This document shows, in pieces, positions 1 through 8,429 of a stretch of DNA of 49,140 bases (its first letter is position 1; the number at the start of each line of letters is the position of its first letter). The position numbers were made by a program, and so were the translations under genes. The stretch spans positions 1-49,140 of the forward strand of contig JABLUY010000261.1 of the NCBI GenBank assembly GCA_013306675.1, read 5' to 3'. The notes beneath the pieces were generated by a model. The model saw only the letters and a program-made list of their open reading frames with translations. It searched no databases and was not told the origin of the DNA. Source of the stretch: Thraustochytrium sp. TN22 (taxonomy: Eukaryota; Sar; Bigyra; Thraustochytrida; Thraustochytriidae).

Positions 1-72
1 CGGCGGCGGCGCGGCGGCGGCGGCGCGGCGGCGGCGCGCGAGCGAGCGGCGCGAGCGGCGGCGCGCGCGGAA
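1..72 (+). repeat. CGG-rich 5' region of the NIPA gene
   Basis: Almost pure GCG/CGG low-complexity sequence just upstream of the first ATG at 73. It is probably 5' UTR or core promoter of the following gene. No TATA element is seen and the left part of the promoter lies outside the window. Confidence 0.5.
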
Positions 73-2454
73 ATGGGCGGCGCGGCGGACGACCCCGGCG
101 GCGGCGGCGGCGACGGCTGCGGCGGCGGGACGTCGAGCTCGTTCGAGTACAGCTGGGTGGTGGCGGTGGTGCTGTGCGTGCTGTCGGCGGTCATCATCAA
201 CTTCGGGACGAACCTGCAGAAGCTGGCGTGGAACGAACGCCAGGCCAAGCCCTTCGCGGCGACGGACACGGACTCGGTCGGCTCGCAGCAGGGCCTGGCG
301 CGCAGCAACGCGGCGTCGGCCGCGACGCTGCCGCGCGACCTGGAGGAGGATGGCGTCGAAGACGAGGACGAGAGCGAGGAGGACGAGGAGGTGCCGCCCG
401 AGGTGGAGGCGAACTTTCGGCGCAAGTGGGGGCTGGGCTTCGTGGCGATCGGCATCGGGTCGTTCTTCGACTTCGCGGCGCTGGGCTTCGGCGCGCAGTC
501 CGTGATCGCGCCGCTCGGCTCGCTCACGCTCGTGGCCAACATGTTCTTCGCGCAGCACATGCACGGCGAGAAGCTGTCACAGCAGGACGTGCTGGCCACG
601 GCCGTCATCTTCATTGGCTGCATCTTGTCGGTCGCCTTCGCCTCGCACAAGAACGAGATCTGCGGCGTCGACGCGCTGCTCTCGCTGTACAAGACGCTGC
701 GCTTCGCCATCTACGCCGTCACCATTGTGGTGCTGCTGGGCAGCGGCCTGGCCTTTGTGCAGTACATCGAGAGCGTGGTGCGCCGCTTCGGAACGCGATC
801 TAGCGAGTATAAGCAGCTCTTCCGCTACCACCGCTTCGTGTACACGTTTTTGGCGGGCGTCTCGGGCGCGCAGTCGGTCCTCTTCGCCAAGTCGCTCGAC
901 GAGTTGCTCGTCGCCAGCTTCACAGGCCACAGCCGCATCTTCCTCGCGCACTTCGGCTCCTACATGGTCTTTGTGGGCATGCTGGGCTCCGTCACGCTGC
1001 AGGTGTACTGGCTCAACTGCGCACTGGCGCGTTTCGACGCCCTTTACGTGGTGCCGGTCTTCCAGGCGCAGTGGATCGTCTTTGGCGTCATCGGCGGCGG
1101 CGTCTTCTACGGCGAATTCACCGGCTTCACCTTTGGACAGGCCGTCGCCTTCTTGTCGGGCGTCATGATGACCGTGCTCGGCGTCTACATCCTCTCGCAG
1201 CGCGGGCTGGCTGTCGAGTCGCAGCGCGCGGACCGACGCGGCTCGGACGCCGCCAGCGCCGTGGGCTCGCCCGTGGCGCGGGGCGCCGACGATGCCTCGG
1301 CCGCCGCCGCCGCCATCTCCACGTCCAACGCCGCCCTAGCCAGCGCGGCCACCGCCGAGGACGGCATGGCCACGCCGCTGCTCTCGCGCGACGCGCGCGT
1401 CAAGACGTATGCGTCCAACGCCGACATCGAGCCGGCAGAGTACGACGTCGTCTTCGACGACCGCGCCATCGCGCTCACGCTCGAGCCATGTACGGTGGGC
1501 GGGAATCAGCCGCGCACGCCAGGCCGCCGTCGCAAGCGGCCCGTGCACCTCTGGCGCGTCAGGGCGACGCGCCTCGAGGAGGGCGAGTCGCCCGTGCGCG
1601 TGGGCCACGTCGTTGTGGCGCTCGACAACCAGTCCGTCGTCGGCTCGCGCATCGACCCGCACAAGGTCATCGAGTATCTGCTCACTGGCCCGCGCCCCGT
1701 GCGCGTGCGCTTCCGCACGCTCGCCACGGCCGCGCCGCCGCTGCTCGGCGCCGATGACCTCGCTGTCGGCCTGCTTGACGATGAAAACGCGGACCGTGGG
1801 GAGCCCTTTGAGTTCTACTTTGACGACGCCCACCCGGCCTTCGCCTCGGCCGCCTCGGCCTCGGCCTCCACACTTGCGGTTGCCACCGCCGCCGAGGACG
1901 AGCTTGCCGCCGACGGCGACGACGCCGCCACACACGACGGCCTCTACGGCAGCGGCGGCCGCTTTCACGACGACCAGGACGACGACGCCGGCAGCTTCGC
2001 CCTCGCCGACGATGCCGCCTCCACCTACTCCACGCGCAGCGCCACCATGCGCCGCCAAGACCTCGAAGCGGACCGCCTGCAGCAGAGCCCGGCTAGGCCG
2101 CGCTCTGCGCTCCGTGTCAGCGCCTCGGCGCCTCGGCGCGTGCCGACCACCCCCCTCGAGCGCCGGCGCAGCGACATCCTGCGCAGCAGTCTTCGCAGCG
2201 CTTCGCTCCAGGGGCCTGGCATGTCGCCCTTTTACGGCATCATCCAGTCCTGGAAGGAGCGCCGCACCCCGAGCGGCCGCCACACGCGCCACAGTCCGGC
2301 GCCCATGCACCCTGTTGCGCTCGACGGCGATGTCCGCGCCGCGCGCAATCGCCGCCGGACCGGGTCCGCCCCCGTCGGCATTCTGCCAGACAACTCCGAT
2401 GGTCACAGCGACGCCAAAGCCATGAGCGGGAGCAGCGCTGCCATGGCCGTCTGA
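73..2454 (+). CDS. NIPA-family magnesium transporter with C-terminal PDZ-like domain
   Basis: The 793-residue product has about nine predicted membrane helices between residues 28 and 378, with the signature stretches of the NIPA/DUF803 family: a first helix followed by NFGTNLQKLAW, then IAPLGSLTLVANMFFA and a late YVVPVFQAQWIVFG helix. Family members move Mg2+ across plasma or endosomal membranes, so Mg2+ transport is the likely role. An acidic loop (about residues 89-112) lies between helices 1 and 2. The roughly 400-residue cytoplasmic tail is unusually long. Residues about 457-550 fit a PDZ fold: a strand with IALTLE at the carboxylate-loop position, VRVGHVVVALDNQSV, then a helix and a final VRVRFRT strand. 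The rest of the tail is Ala/Asp/Ser low complexity. The start is the first in-frame ATG, just before helix 1. Family assignment is firm; the PDZ call is from pattern only. Confidence 0.88.
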   Translation: MGGAADDPGGGGGDGCGGGTSSSFEYSWVVAVVLCVLSAVIINFGTNLQKLAWNERQAKPFAATDTDSVGSQQGLARSNAASAATLPRDLEEDGVEDEDESEEDEEVPPEVEANFRRKWGLGFVAIGIGSFFDFAALGFGAQSVIAPLGSLTLVANMFFAQHMHGEKLSQQDVLATAVIFIGCILSVAFASHKNEICGVDALLSLYKTLRFAIYAVTIVVLLGSGLAFVQYIESVVRRFGTRSSEYKQLFRYHRFVYTFLAGVSGAQSVLFAKSLDELLVASFTGHSRIFLAHFGSYMVFVGMLGSVTLQVYWLNCALARFDALYVVPVFQAQWIVFGVIGGGVFYGEFTGFTFGQAVAFLSGVMMTVLGVYILSQRGLAVESQRADRRGSDAASAVGSPVARGADDASAAAAAISTSNAALASAATAEDGMATPLLSRDARVKTYASNADIEPAEYDVVFDDRAIALTLEPCTVGGNQPRTPGRRRKRPVHLWRVRATRLEEGESPVRVGHVVVALDNQSVVGSRIDPHKVIEYLLTGPRPVRVRFRTLATAAPPLLGADDLAVGLLDDENADRGEPFEFYFDDAHPAFASAASASASTLAVATAAEDELAADGDDAATHDGLYGSGGRFHDDQDDDAGSFALADDAASTYSTRSATMRRQDLEADRLQQSPARPRSALRVSASAPRRVPTTPLERRRSDILRSSLRSASLQGPGMSPFYGIIQSWKERRTPSGRHTRHSPAPMHPVALDGDVRAARNRRRTGSAPVGILPDNSDGHSDAKAMSGSSAAMAV

Positions 2455-2555
2455 TGTTGAGATTTGTCTTGCGAGGCGTGTGGGGTCTCTGCCTTTTTCC
2501 AATACTTTACACATGTCCAAATCGATTTCAAGAGAAATACAACAAAACTTGCCGC

Positions 2556-2746
2556 ACCGCACCGCACCGCACCGCCTAATAACCTTTCAGTTCAAACGTT
2601 CGCTTGAAAACGGGCAGCCCGCCCCGTCCTTCAAGGCAAAGTGCATTCCGAGTCGGCACTGCACAAGCCGCCACGGCGGTTCCCGAGGCGTTGGCAGCCT
2701 CTGCCGAACACGTCTTTCCGCCGCCGTGTGAGATGCAAAAGCCGCA
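2556..2746 (-). pseudogene. Out-of-frame zinc-finger remnant downstream of the finger gene
   Basis: In the frame ending near 2576 the minus strand reads CGFCISHGGGKTCSAEAA followed by further Cys residues. This matches the spacing of the finger encoded just upstream in the other frame. It looks like one or two further repeats of the same array that are no longer in frame, or that are joined by splicing. The tract at 2554-2575 is a short (CACCG)n pentamer repeat and is probably noncoding. Confidence 0.35.
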
Positions 2747-2747
2747 G

Positions 2748-3690
2748 TCAAAGCAACTTTGGGCACTCGGCCTGCTTGGAGACTTGCGTCCCGCCATGGG
2801 CTGAGCAAAAGCCGCGCAGGACCTGCCACTTCTTGCAATCCGGTTCCTTGCAGAAGCGCCGTGCCCCTGGCGTAGACGCCAAAGCCGGAGCCTTGTGAAA
2901 AGAAGGCGCGCGCGTCGCCGACGGCATACGCGAGGCGGCGAGCGTCGGAACATGGGTCGCGATCGCTGGAGGCCGGCTCGCAAGCGTCGGGGCCAGAGCG
3001 GCTGCATCCCTCTCCCTGCACGCTGCTCTGTAGCGCGCCTCGGCTTCATCTGCGGCGAGCAGAAGCTCCAAGTCGACCAAGTGTCCCTCGACTGCCACAA
3101 AGGCCTCCAGCGCCGCTTGCGCGCAAGCCTCCACCTTCTCGTCATGCTCGGTGGGCTCGCGCCTTTTCCTCTTTCCCCGTGCCTTGGGCGCCTCTATGTC
3201 GACGTCCAGCTCCACCACCTCACTGTCGGGAGCCGCCGTTCCGAGCTCCTGCTGCTCCTGCAGGTGCTTGTGCTTGTGCTTGTGCTTGTGCTGGTGGTGG
3301 TGGTGCTGCGGCTGCTGCTGGTGGAGCTCCACGCGGCGCTCCCGTTTGCGCTTCTTGCGGCGCTGCTCGGCGGGGTCGGCGTCGCGCTCGGCAAGGTGCT
3401 CGACCTCCGCGTCGATCTCCACGACCTCCTGCGGCGCCGCCTGGCCCTCCGGCGCGCCGCTGCGCAGGCGCGCCGCGCGCGCGGCGGCGCGCCGCTCGCG
3501 GTCGTCCTCGCGCGCCTGCTGCCGCTTGCGCTTGCGCCGCCGCCGCTCCGCCGCCGCGCGCGACTCGCGCAGCCACGCCTGCAGCCGCGCGCGCGCGCCC
3601 GCGCCCGCCCCGCCGCGCCGCGCCCGCGCCCGCGCGCGCGCGCGCCGCGCCGCCGCGCTCCATCGTTCGGGCTCTGCCTCCCTCCGATCA
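2748..3690 (-). CDS. Cys/His zinc-finger protein of uncertain frame, possibly broken
   Basis: A minus-strand frame from about 3690 down to the stop at 2748 has protein-like composition: a basic Arg/Ala helix, an acidic EVVEIDAEVEHLAERD stretch, a Gln/His/Lys run (HKHKHKHK), a KRKR basic patch, then a zinc-finger-like unit with CKEPDC and GFCSAHGG. That unit resembles the repeated C-x4-C...GxCxxHGG modules of stramenopile and plant WRKY19-type proteins. The frame has no ATG upstream of the charged region. The nearest ATG, at 3663, lies in another frame. Past the stop, a second finger-like sequence (GFCISHGGGKTC) continues in a different frame to about 2580. Possible explanations are a short intron, an assembly error in the GC-rich run at 3560-3660, or a decaying gene. 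If functional it would be a nuclear DNA- or protein-binding factor. Confidence 0.45.
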
Positions 3691-3750
3691 GGGCATGCGT
3701 GCCCTGGCGAAGGCGACGCGTGCGAGTCGTTGACTCGGGGTCGTCTCGTC

Positions 3751-6700
3751 TCAAGTTGATGTTGACGCCCGCGCGGGCTCCGGCGAGACGGCCATGGCGG
3801 CGCGCAGCGCGGCGCAGCGCAGGTTGACCTCGAGGCAGGTCGGGTCGGCCTCGAGCGCCGCCTGCATGAGCGCCACGCTGCGCCGGCCGTCGCGCCCGCC
3901 GTGCCACGCGAGCTCGGCCGCCGCGAGCGAGGCGGAGGCCGAGGCGGACAGGGCCTGCGCGGCGGCGACGCGGCGCAGCCCGTTGAGCGGCGACGACCAG
4001 AACGCCGACGCCGCAGAGGCGCTGCAGGCCGCCAGCGCGCACCCGCGCTCACCGTCGCTGCGCTGCAGGCTCGCCAGCGCAGCCGAGAAGTCCACCACGA
4101 CACGCAGGAGGCTGCTGGACGCTTCTGGGGGGCTTTCCACAGAAGTGCCAGTGGGGCTGCGGTCGAGCGGCGCGACGCTGCAGCCTGAAGAGGCGGCGCG
4201 CTGGCGCGAGCTGTCCTGCGATGTGCGGTGCGAGCCAGCTTGAGCGGCTGCGCCAGTTTCCATGCCGAGGCTAGGCTCCAGCGCGGCGGCGTCCTGTGAG
4301 TTCATGAACTCCGCGACCTCCTTCACCTCATTGGCCACGGCCTTGCTCGTCTCGTCCTCAGCTTGGGTGATCTCGCTCTTCTCCTTGCTCGCCTCGCTCT
4401 CGACTTTTCTCGTCTGGATCTCGAACTTGCGCGCTTCGTTCTCGTCCAGCTCCTCGCGGGCCTTGGCATAGGCGGCCAAGAGCTCGTCGCAGGTTGCGCC
4501 CCCTTGCACGTGCACACGCCACGCAAAGCGAAGCCAGGCGCGCGGGCGACCGTGCGCCAAGCGCCAATCCCGGACGACCTGCGCAGTCAGCTTGTGCTTG
4601 CGCTTGGCGGCCTTGGCCTCCTTGGCCTTCCACGCCGCCGGCAGACGGCCCGTCCAGGCGTGCTTGCGGCTTGCAGCGCGTGACGCGCGAAGCCACCAGC
4701 GCTGCACCCGGCGCACCGCATACCGAAGCCCAACGCGCGCCAGACAGGCCTCCGCGTAATTCGTACGCACTGCGGCCCGTGCCGCCTCGCAGAGGCTGCG
4801 CTGGGATTCGCTCAGCGCGAGCGCCTCCACCGCGGAGACGTACGAGGCCTCCACGTCGCGGAAGACGAGGCGTTCCGCCAGCGAGAGCTGCAGTACGCTA
4901 CACGCATTCTCTGACCAGAGCCGTGCGACGCGCTTCAGGTACATGGAGAAGGTGACGCCGAAGGCGTCGCGCGCCAGGGGTGCGAGTTCGAGCCAGCTCG
5001 GGTCGTGCTGCAGTGCTCGGCGCGCCGCGGGATCGTACCAGCTCAGCTGTGCCATGGCCAGCACAAAGCCGGCGCGCAAGTCCGGGTGCGAGGGCTCGTG
5101 GTGCAGGCCCTCCACGAAGAGCGCGCAGACGTCCGGCAGCGTGGTGTACTCGGCGACCAGCTCGAAGGTGAGCATGGCCAGGGCGCGGTCCGCAGCGCTT
5201 CCGGAGCCGCCCTCGCGCTGGAAGGCCAGGTGGCGCATCGCCACGGCGAGGCCCACCTTGCCAAAGCACGCCCGGCGCCGGGCCTCGAATCGCCGCCGCG
5301 CGAGCCAGCGACGCGCCGCCGTCTCAACGCGGATGCTCGCGCACTGCGCACGGTACTCCGCAGCGCGAAGGCTAACTCGCCGCGGCAGAATCACACGCCA
5401 ACGCCAGGCCGAGGCGATGCGCCGCGCGGCAGCGTCCTCCAAGGCCAGGTCGGCCTCCTGCCGGCCTCGGGCTCCGCGAAACAGGCGCTGTATATGCGTC
5501 GCCGCGACGTTGGCCTGCGCCTCCCTCCGGCGCACCTCGCCGCGCAGCACCAGCTTGCGGCGGTTCCGCTCCAGCCTGAACGCCTTGGTCAGGTCCGGCG
5601 GCTCGTTGACGCGAATGCGCGGCGCAACAACCTCCTCAGCCGCCATCTCCGGCACGGTGCGCGTCTTGGCGAGGCGCAGGTCGCCAAGGTCAACCCAGTA
5701 CGGCCGCGCCGAGCCCGAGCCCTCGCGCGCTTCGATAAAGCGCAACGAGCCCGGCGGCCGCCGCTCGACCCAGGGCGCTACGCGGAAGCGCAGCCCCTTG
5801 CGCTCCACGACGCGCCCGCACCGGTACCAGCGCGGCGGCGCGCGCTGCGAGGCCCGAGCCTGCGGGCTCTCCATGATGCGACGCCACGCCGGGTCGATGC
5901 TGACGACCATCTCACCCACTTCTGGGACGGCGTTCTCCACAAGGTCCAAGAGAGCCACGAGCCTGCTCACCAGCGGCCTGCAGCGCCGTCGCCAGCCCGG
6001 ACGTGTGCGCGCCTGCAGCAGCGCGTAGTCGTCCGCGAAGAGGGCCTCGATCTCTCCGCGCGAGACCGCGAGCCGGTATTCCTCGCCGAGCGCCGCGTCG
6101 GACGCGTGCAGCACCAGGTCCAGCATGTGCGTGGAGCGCTCATCCGCAGCAAAGGCGACCACATTAAGGAGCGTCTGCGTCGATGCAACCAGGGTGGTCA
6201 TCTTCGGAAAGGGCTCCTGCGTGAAGACCAGCAAGAGCCGAAAGTCCTCGCCGGACGGCGAGGCCACGCCATCCAACATACTCACGAGGCGCGCGGTAAG
6301 GTCCGCCTCGGCCCCACCCAGGCCAAGATCGCGACGGTCCAGCTGTGCGAGCAGCGTTCGCGTTTCCGCGGCCGAGACGACCAGGTCCGCGCTGCGCGAG
6401 GCAGGCATGGTGGTGCGTCGCGTCGTGCGGCGCCGCCCGGCCACGTTTGCTGCTGCCTGGGCCGTCTTGACCGTCTCGGGCGCGGGTGGCGGCGCCTGGT
6501 AGCTAAAACGGAAGCGATAGTTGAGCCCTCGGCGCCACGCGTCCAGCGTGCCCGCCTTGCCCCCCAGCACGACGGGCTGTGCCTCCACGCAGCGCACGTT
6601 GAAGCGCCCGGCCTGCACCTCGCGGGCAAAGCGCGTGAGCAGGCGCTCGGCGTGCTTGGCAACGGGGCCCGGTTCCGACTCCGCCACGACGCGCTCAAGC

Positions 6701-8136
6701 ATATCCATGCAGACCTGCTCGTCCGCGTGGGCGGCCCACAGGAGAAGCACGGCACGGTGGAAGCGCGCCAGAACGCGCTCCTGGCCACCCTGGAGCGCGG
6801 CCATGCTCAGAATACGCTCCACCAAGGCGAGCCCACTGCGGCCGCTGTCCGCCTCGAGCGCGCGTGCCTCGGCCGCAGCCGCCAGGGCAGCCTCCTCATC
6901 CTTCTCCAGCACGCCGGCCAGTAGTGCGCGGCCGTATCGCAGAGGCGCGCTTTCCGGGAAGCGCATCATTGCCTCGCGGTAGCGATCCTTGAGGTACGAG
7001 GGGCGGTCCGTGTGCGCGTGGTGGACGAGATGCGCCACGAGGAGCTTGACGTCCTCCTGCGAGTGGATGGCGTCCCGCAGGGCGTCCCGCGCAGCGCGCT
7101 GCCGTCCCGCCTCTCGTCGGCCCCAATAGCCCCGAAGAACGCGCTGGAACGCCTGTGCACTTGCAAACATCGCGGCCTGGTGCGCATGTTCGGCCGCATC
7201 GGCCCGCCTGGCGGCCGCCTCCGCCTTGGCTCGAATCTGGCGGTGGAAGCACTGCAACTTGATCGCGCTCTCCTTCTTGACGCGGAAGCGCACCAAGCAG
7301 ACCACGAACCTACCAAACTCGCCCAGGCGCTGTGCCGCGTCTCGTCGCGTTTCAGCTCGCCGCCGTGCTAAGAAGCGTCGCCAAACCGTCTGCACGCGGG
7401 TTGCGGAGAGCTGCCAGTGCGCGAGCGTGAGGCGAACGAGCCAGCGACGCGCGAGCGCTTGCGCTGTCGTGGCGCTGCAGCGCTCGAGCTCGAGGCGGGC
7501 GAGGTGAGCGCGGCGGGCATCGGCCCTGCGCCGGCCCAAGAGGCCGCGCCAAATGCGGCCAATCGTCACTGCGGCGACCTGCCGGCGCCGCTGATCGCGG
7601 AGGGCTGCCACGCGCACCCTCGCGTGGTGCTGCCGGAAGAGCGCCTGCACGCGAGCCGCGTTTGCGTAGATGTACGCCTCGCGTTCCGCACGGCGTCGCG
7701 CGACCAGAATATGTGCCATGTGGCCCCGCCACCAGCACTGCACGACCACCGCGGCGAAGTCACCCTCTCGCTGATTGCTCTCGCCGGCCGCCCCGCTCGC
7801 CGCCGCGGGCGGGTCCGGCGCCGCGTTGCCATACCTCAGAATTTCCTCCGTCACGGCTGCCTCGCGCTGCCGCAGCTCGCAGCTCTGCGGCCTGCCGTCG
7901 ACCACCTCGAGCCTTCGCCCCGGCCGCGCCGCGCGCATGCCGCCCAGCCTCAGCGTCGCATGATCCCGCAGCAGGTCGAGCTCGTCCCGTTCCAGCTTCC
8001 GCAGCCTCTTCTTGCCCTGCTGCTTCCTTTGCTGCAGCAGGGGCTGCTGCAGCAGCAGCTGCTGCTGCAGCTGCCTCTGCTGGTGCACCCTGCGCGACCG
8101 TCGCCGCTCGCGCGGCACCACGGGCGGCGGCGGCAT
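3751..8136 (-). CDS. Large multi-IQ-motif protein (calmodulin-binding type)
   Basis: The 1461-residue product starts at the ATG whose first base is 8136; the longer reading frame to 8160 begins only with TTG. The N-terminus is Gln/Leu-rich from CAG/CTG runs. About eight or nine IQ-like motifs follow, such as ARVQALFRQHHARVRVA, ATRVQTVWRRFLARRR and ATHIQRLFRGARGRQE, clustered near residues 135-350 and again in the second half (from about 870). IQ motifs bind calmodulin or myosin-type light chains. The middle region is globular with TPR-like helix pairs and no enzyme motif that I recognise. The C-terminus has a KAKEAKAAKRKHK basic patch, a Glu/Lys helix and a final TPR-like helix pair. There is no myosin motor or kinase domain. 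A cytoskeletal, centrosomal or flagellar role is plausible but inferred. It is transcribed divergently from the coiled-coil gene at 8430. Confidence 0.8.
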   Translation of the reverse strand: MPPPPVVPRERRRSRRVHQQRQLQQQLLLQQPLLQQRKQQGKKRLRKLERDELDLLRDHATLRLGGMRAARPGRRLEVVDGRPQSCELRQREAAVTEEILRYGNAAPDPPAAASGAAGESNQREGDFAAVVVQCWWRGHMAHILVARRRAEREAYIYANAARVQALFRQHHARVRVAALRDQRRRQVAAVTIGRIWRGLLGRRRADARRAHLARLELERCSATTAQALARRWLVRLTLAHWQLSATRVQTVWRRFLARRRAETRRDAAQRLGEFGRFVVCLVRFRVKKESAIKLQCFHRQIRAKAEAAARRADAAEHAHQAAMFASAQAFQRVLRGYWGRREAGRQRAARDALRDAIHSQEDVKLLVAHLVHHAHTDRPSYLKDRYREAMMRFPESAPLRYGRALLAGVLEKDEEAALAAAAEARALEADSGRSGLALVERILSMAALQGGQERVLARFHRAVLLLWAAHADEQVCMDMLERVVAESEPGPVAKHAERLLTRFAREVQAGRFNVRCVEAQPVVLGGKAGTLDAWRRGLNYRFRFSYQAPPPAPETVKTAQAAANVAGRRRTTRRTTMPASRSADLVVSAAETRTLLAQLDRRDLGLGGAEADLTARLVSMLDGVASPSGEDFRLLLVFTQEPFPKMTTLVASTQTLLNVVAFAADERSTHMLDLVLHASDAALGEEYRLAVSRGEIEALFADDYALLQARTRPGWRRRCRPLVSRLVALLDLVENAVPEVGEMVVSIDPAWRRIMESPQARASQRAPPRWYRCGRVVERKGLRFRVAPWVERRPPGSLRFIEAREGSGSARPYWVDLGDLRLAKTRTVPEMAAEEVVAPRIRVNEPPDLTKAFRLERNRRKLVLRGEVRRREAQANVAATHIQRLFRGARGRQEADLALEDAAARRIASAWRWRVILPRRVSLRAAEYRAQCASIRVETAARRWLARRRFEARRRACFGKVGLAVAMRHLAFQREGGSGSAADRALAMLTFELVAEYTTLPDVCALFVEGLHHEPSHPDLRAGFVLAMAQLSWYDPAARRALQHDPSWLELAPLARDAFGVTFSMYLKRVARLWSENACSVLQLSLAERLVFRDVEASYVSAVEALALSESQRSLCEAARAAVRTNYAEACLARVGLRYAVRRVQRWWLRASRAASRKHAWTGRLPAAWKAKEAKAAKRKHKLTAQVVRDWRLAHGRPRAWLRFAWRVHVQGGATCDELLAAYAKAREELDENEARKFEIQTRKVESEASKEKSEITQAEDETSKAVANEVKEVAEFMNSQDAAALEPSLGMETGAAAQAGSHRTSQDSSRQRAASSGCSVAPLDRSPTGTSVESPPEASSSLLRVVVDFSAALASLQRSDGERGCALAACSASAASAFWSSPLNGLRRVAAAQALSASASASLAAAELAWHGGRDGRRSVALMQAALEADPTCLEVNLRCAALRAAMAVSPEPARASTST
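8030..8078 (-). repeat. CAG/CTG trinucleotide run within the IQ-protein gene
   Basis: Interrupted GCTGCAGCAG repeats encode the Gln/Leu-rich N-terminus of the IQ-motif protein. The run is imperfect and stays in frame. Confidence 0.6.
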
Positions 8137-8429
8137 CGCGCTCCGGCGTCGCGCGCGCAATCAACCGACGCAGCGCGAGAGCGCAGCCCGGGAGTGAGTG
8201 ATTGGCTCGAGGCGCCCCGCGTGCGGTGCGCGCAGCTCGCTTCTGACGCGCGGCGACTCGCCGCCGGAATCGGCGAGGGTGGAGAAAAAACACTCCAACG
8301 CGGCGAAGAGGCCTAACGGGTCGCCCGGTCTATCGGCGCGCGCGGGCTCGGCCCGCGTGGCGCAGACTCCTCCGCTCGGGCGACGGCCCGCGCAGCGCAG
8401 CGCAGCGCGGCGCAGCGCGGCGCGCGGCG
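8137..8429. promoter_or_regulatory. Divergent promoter region, IQ protein / coiled-coil protein
   Basis: About 290 bp separate the two divergent start codons. The segment contains a GCAGCGCAGC-type repeat at 8393-8425 directly before the + strand ATG and a short A-rich stretch near 8284. No TATA box is visible. Its promoter function is inferred from position. Confidence 0.45.

Noticed and set aside
1336-2562. A 408-codon minus-strand frame opposite the NIPA gene.
   Set aside because: Shadow of the NIPA tail; no motif and biased Gly/Arg/Ala composition.
5005-6924. A 639-codon open frame antisense to the IQ-motif gene.
   Set aside because: GC-rich wobble positions keep antisense frames open. 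The product is Arg/Ala/Leu-rich without domains, whereas the minus strand encodes clear IQ motifs.
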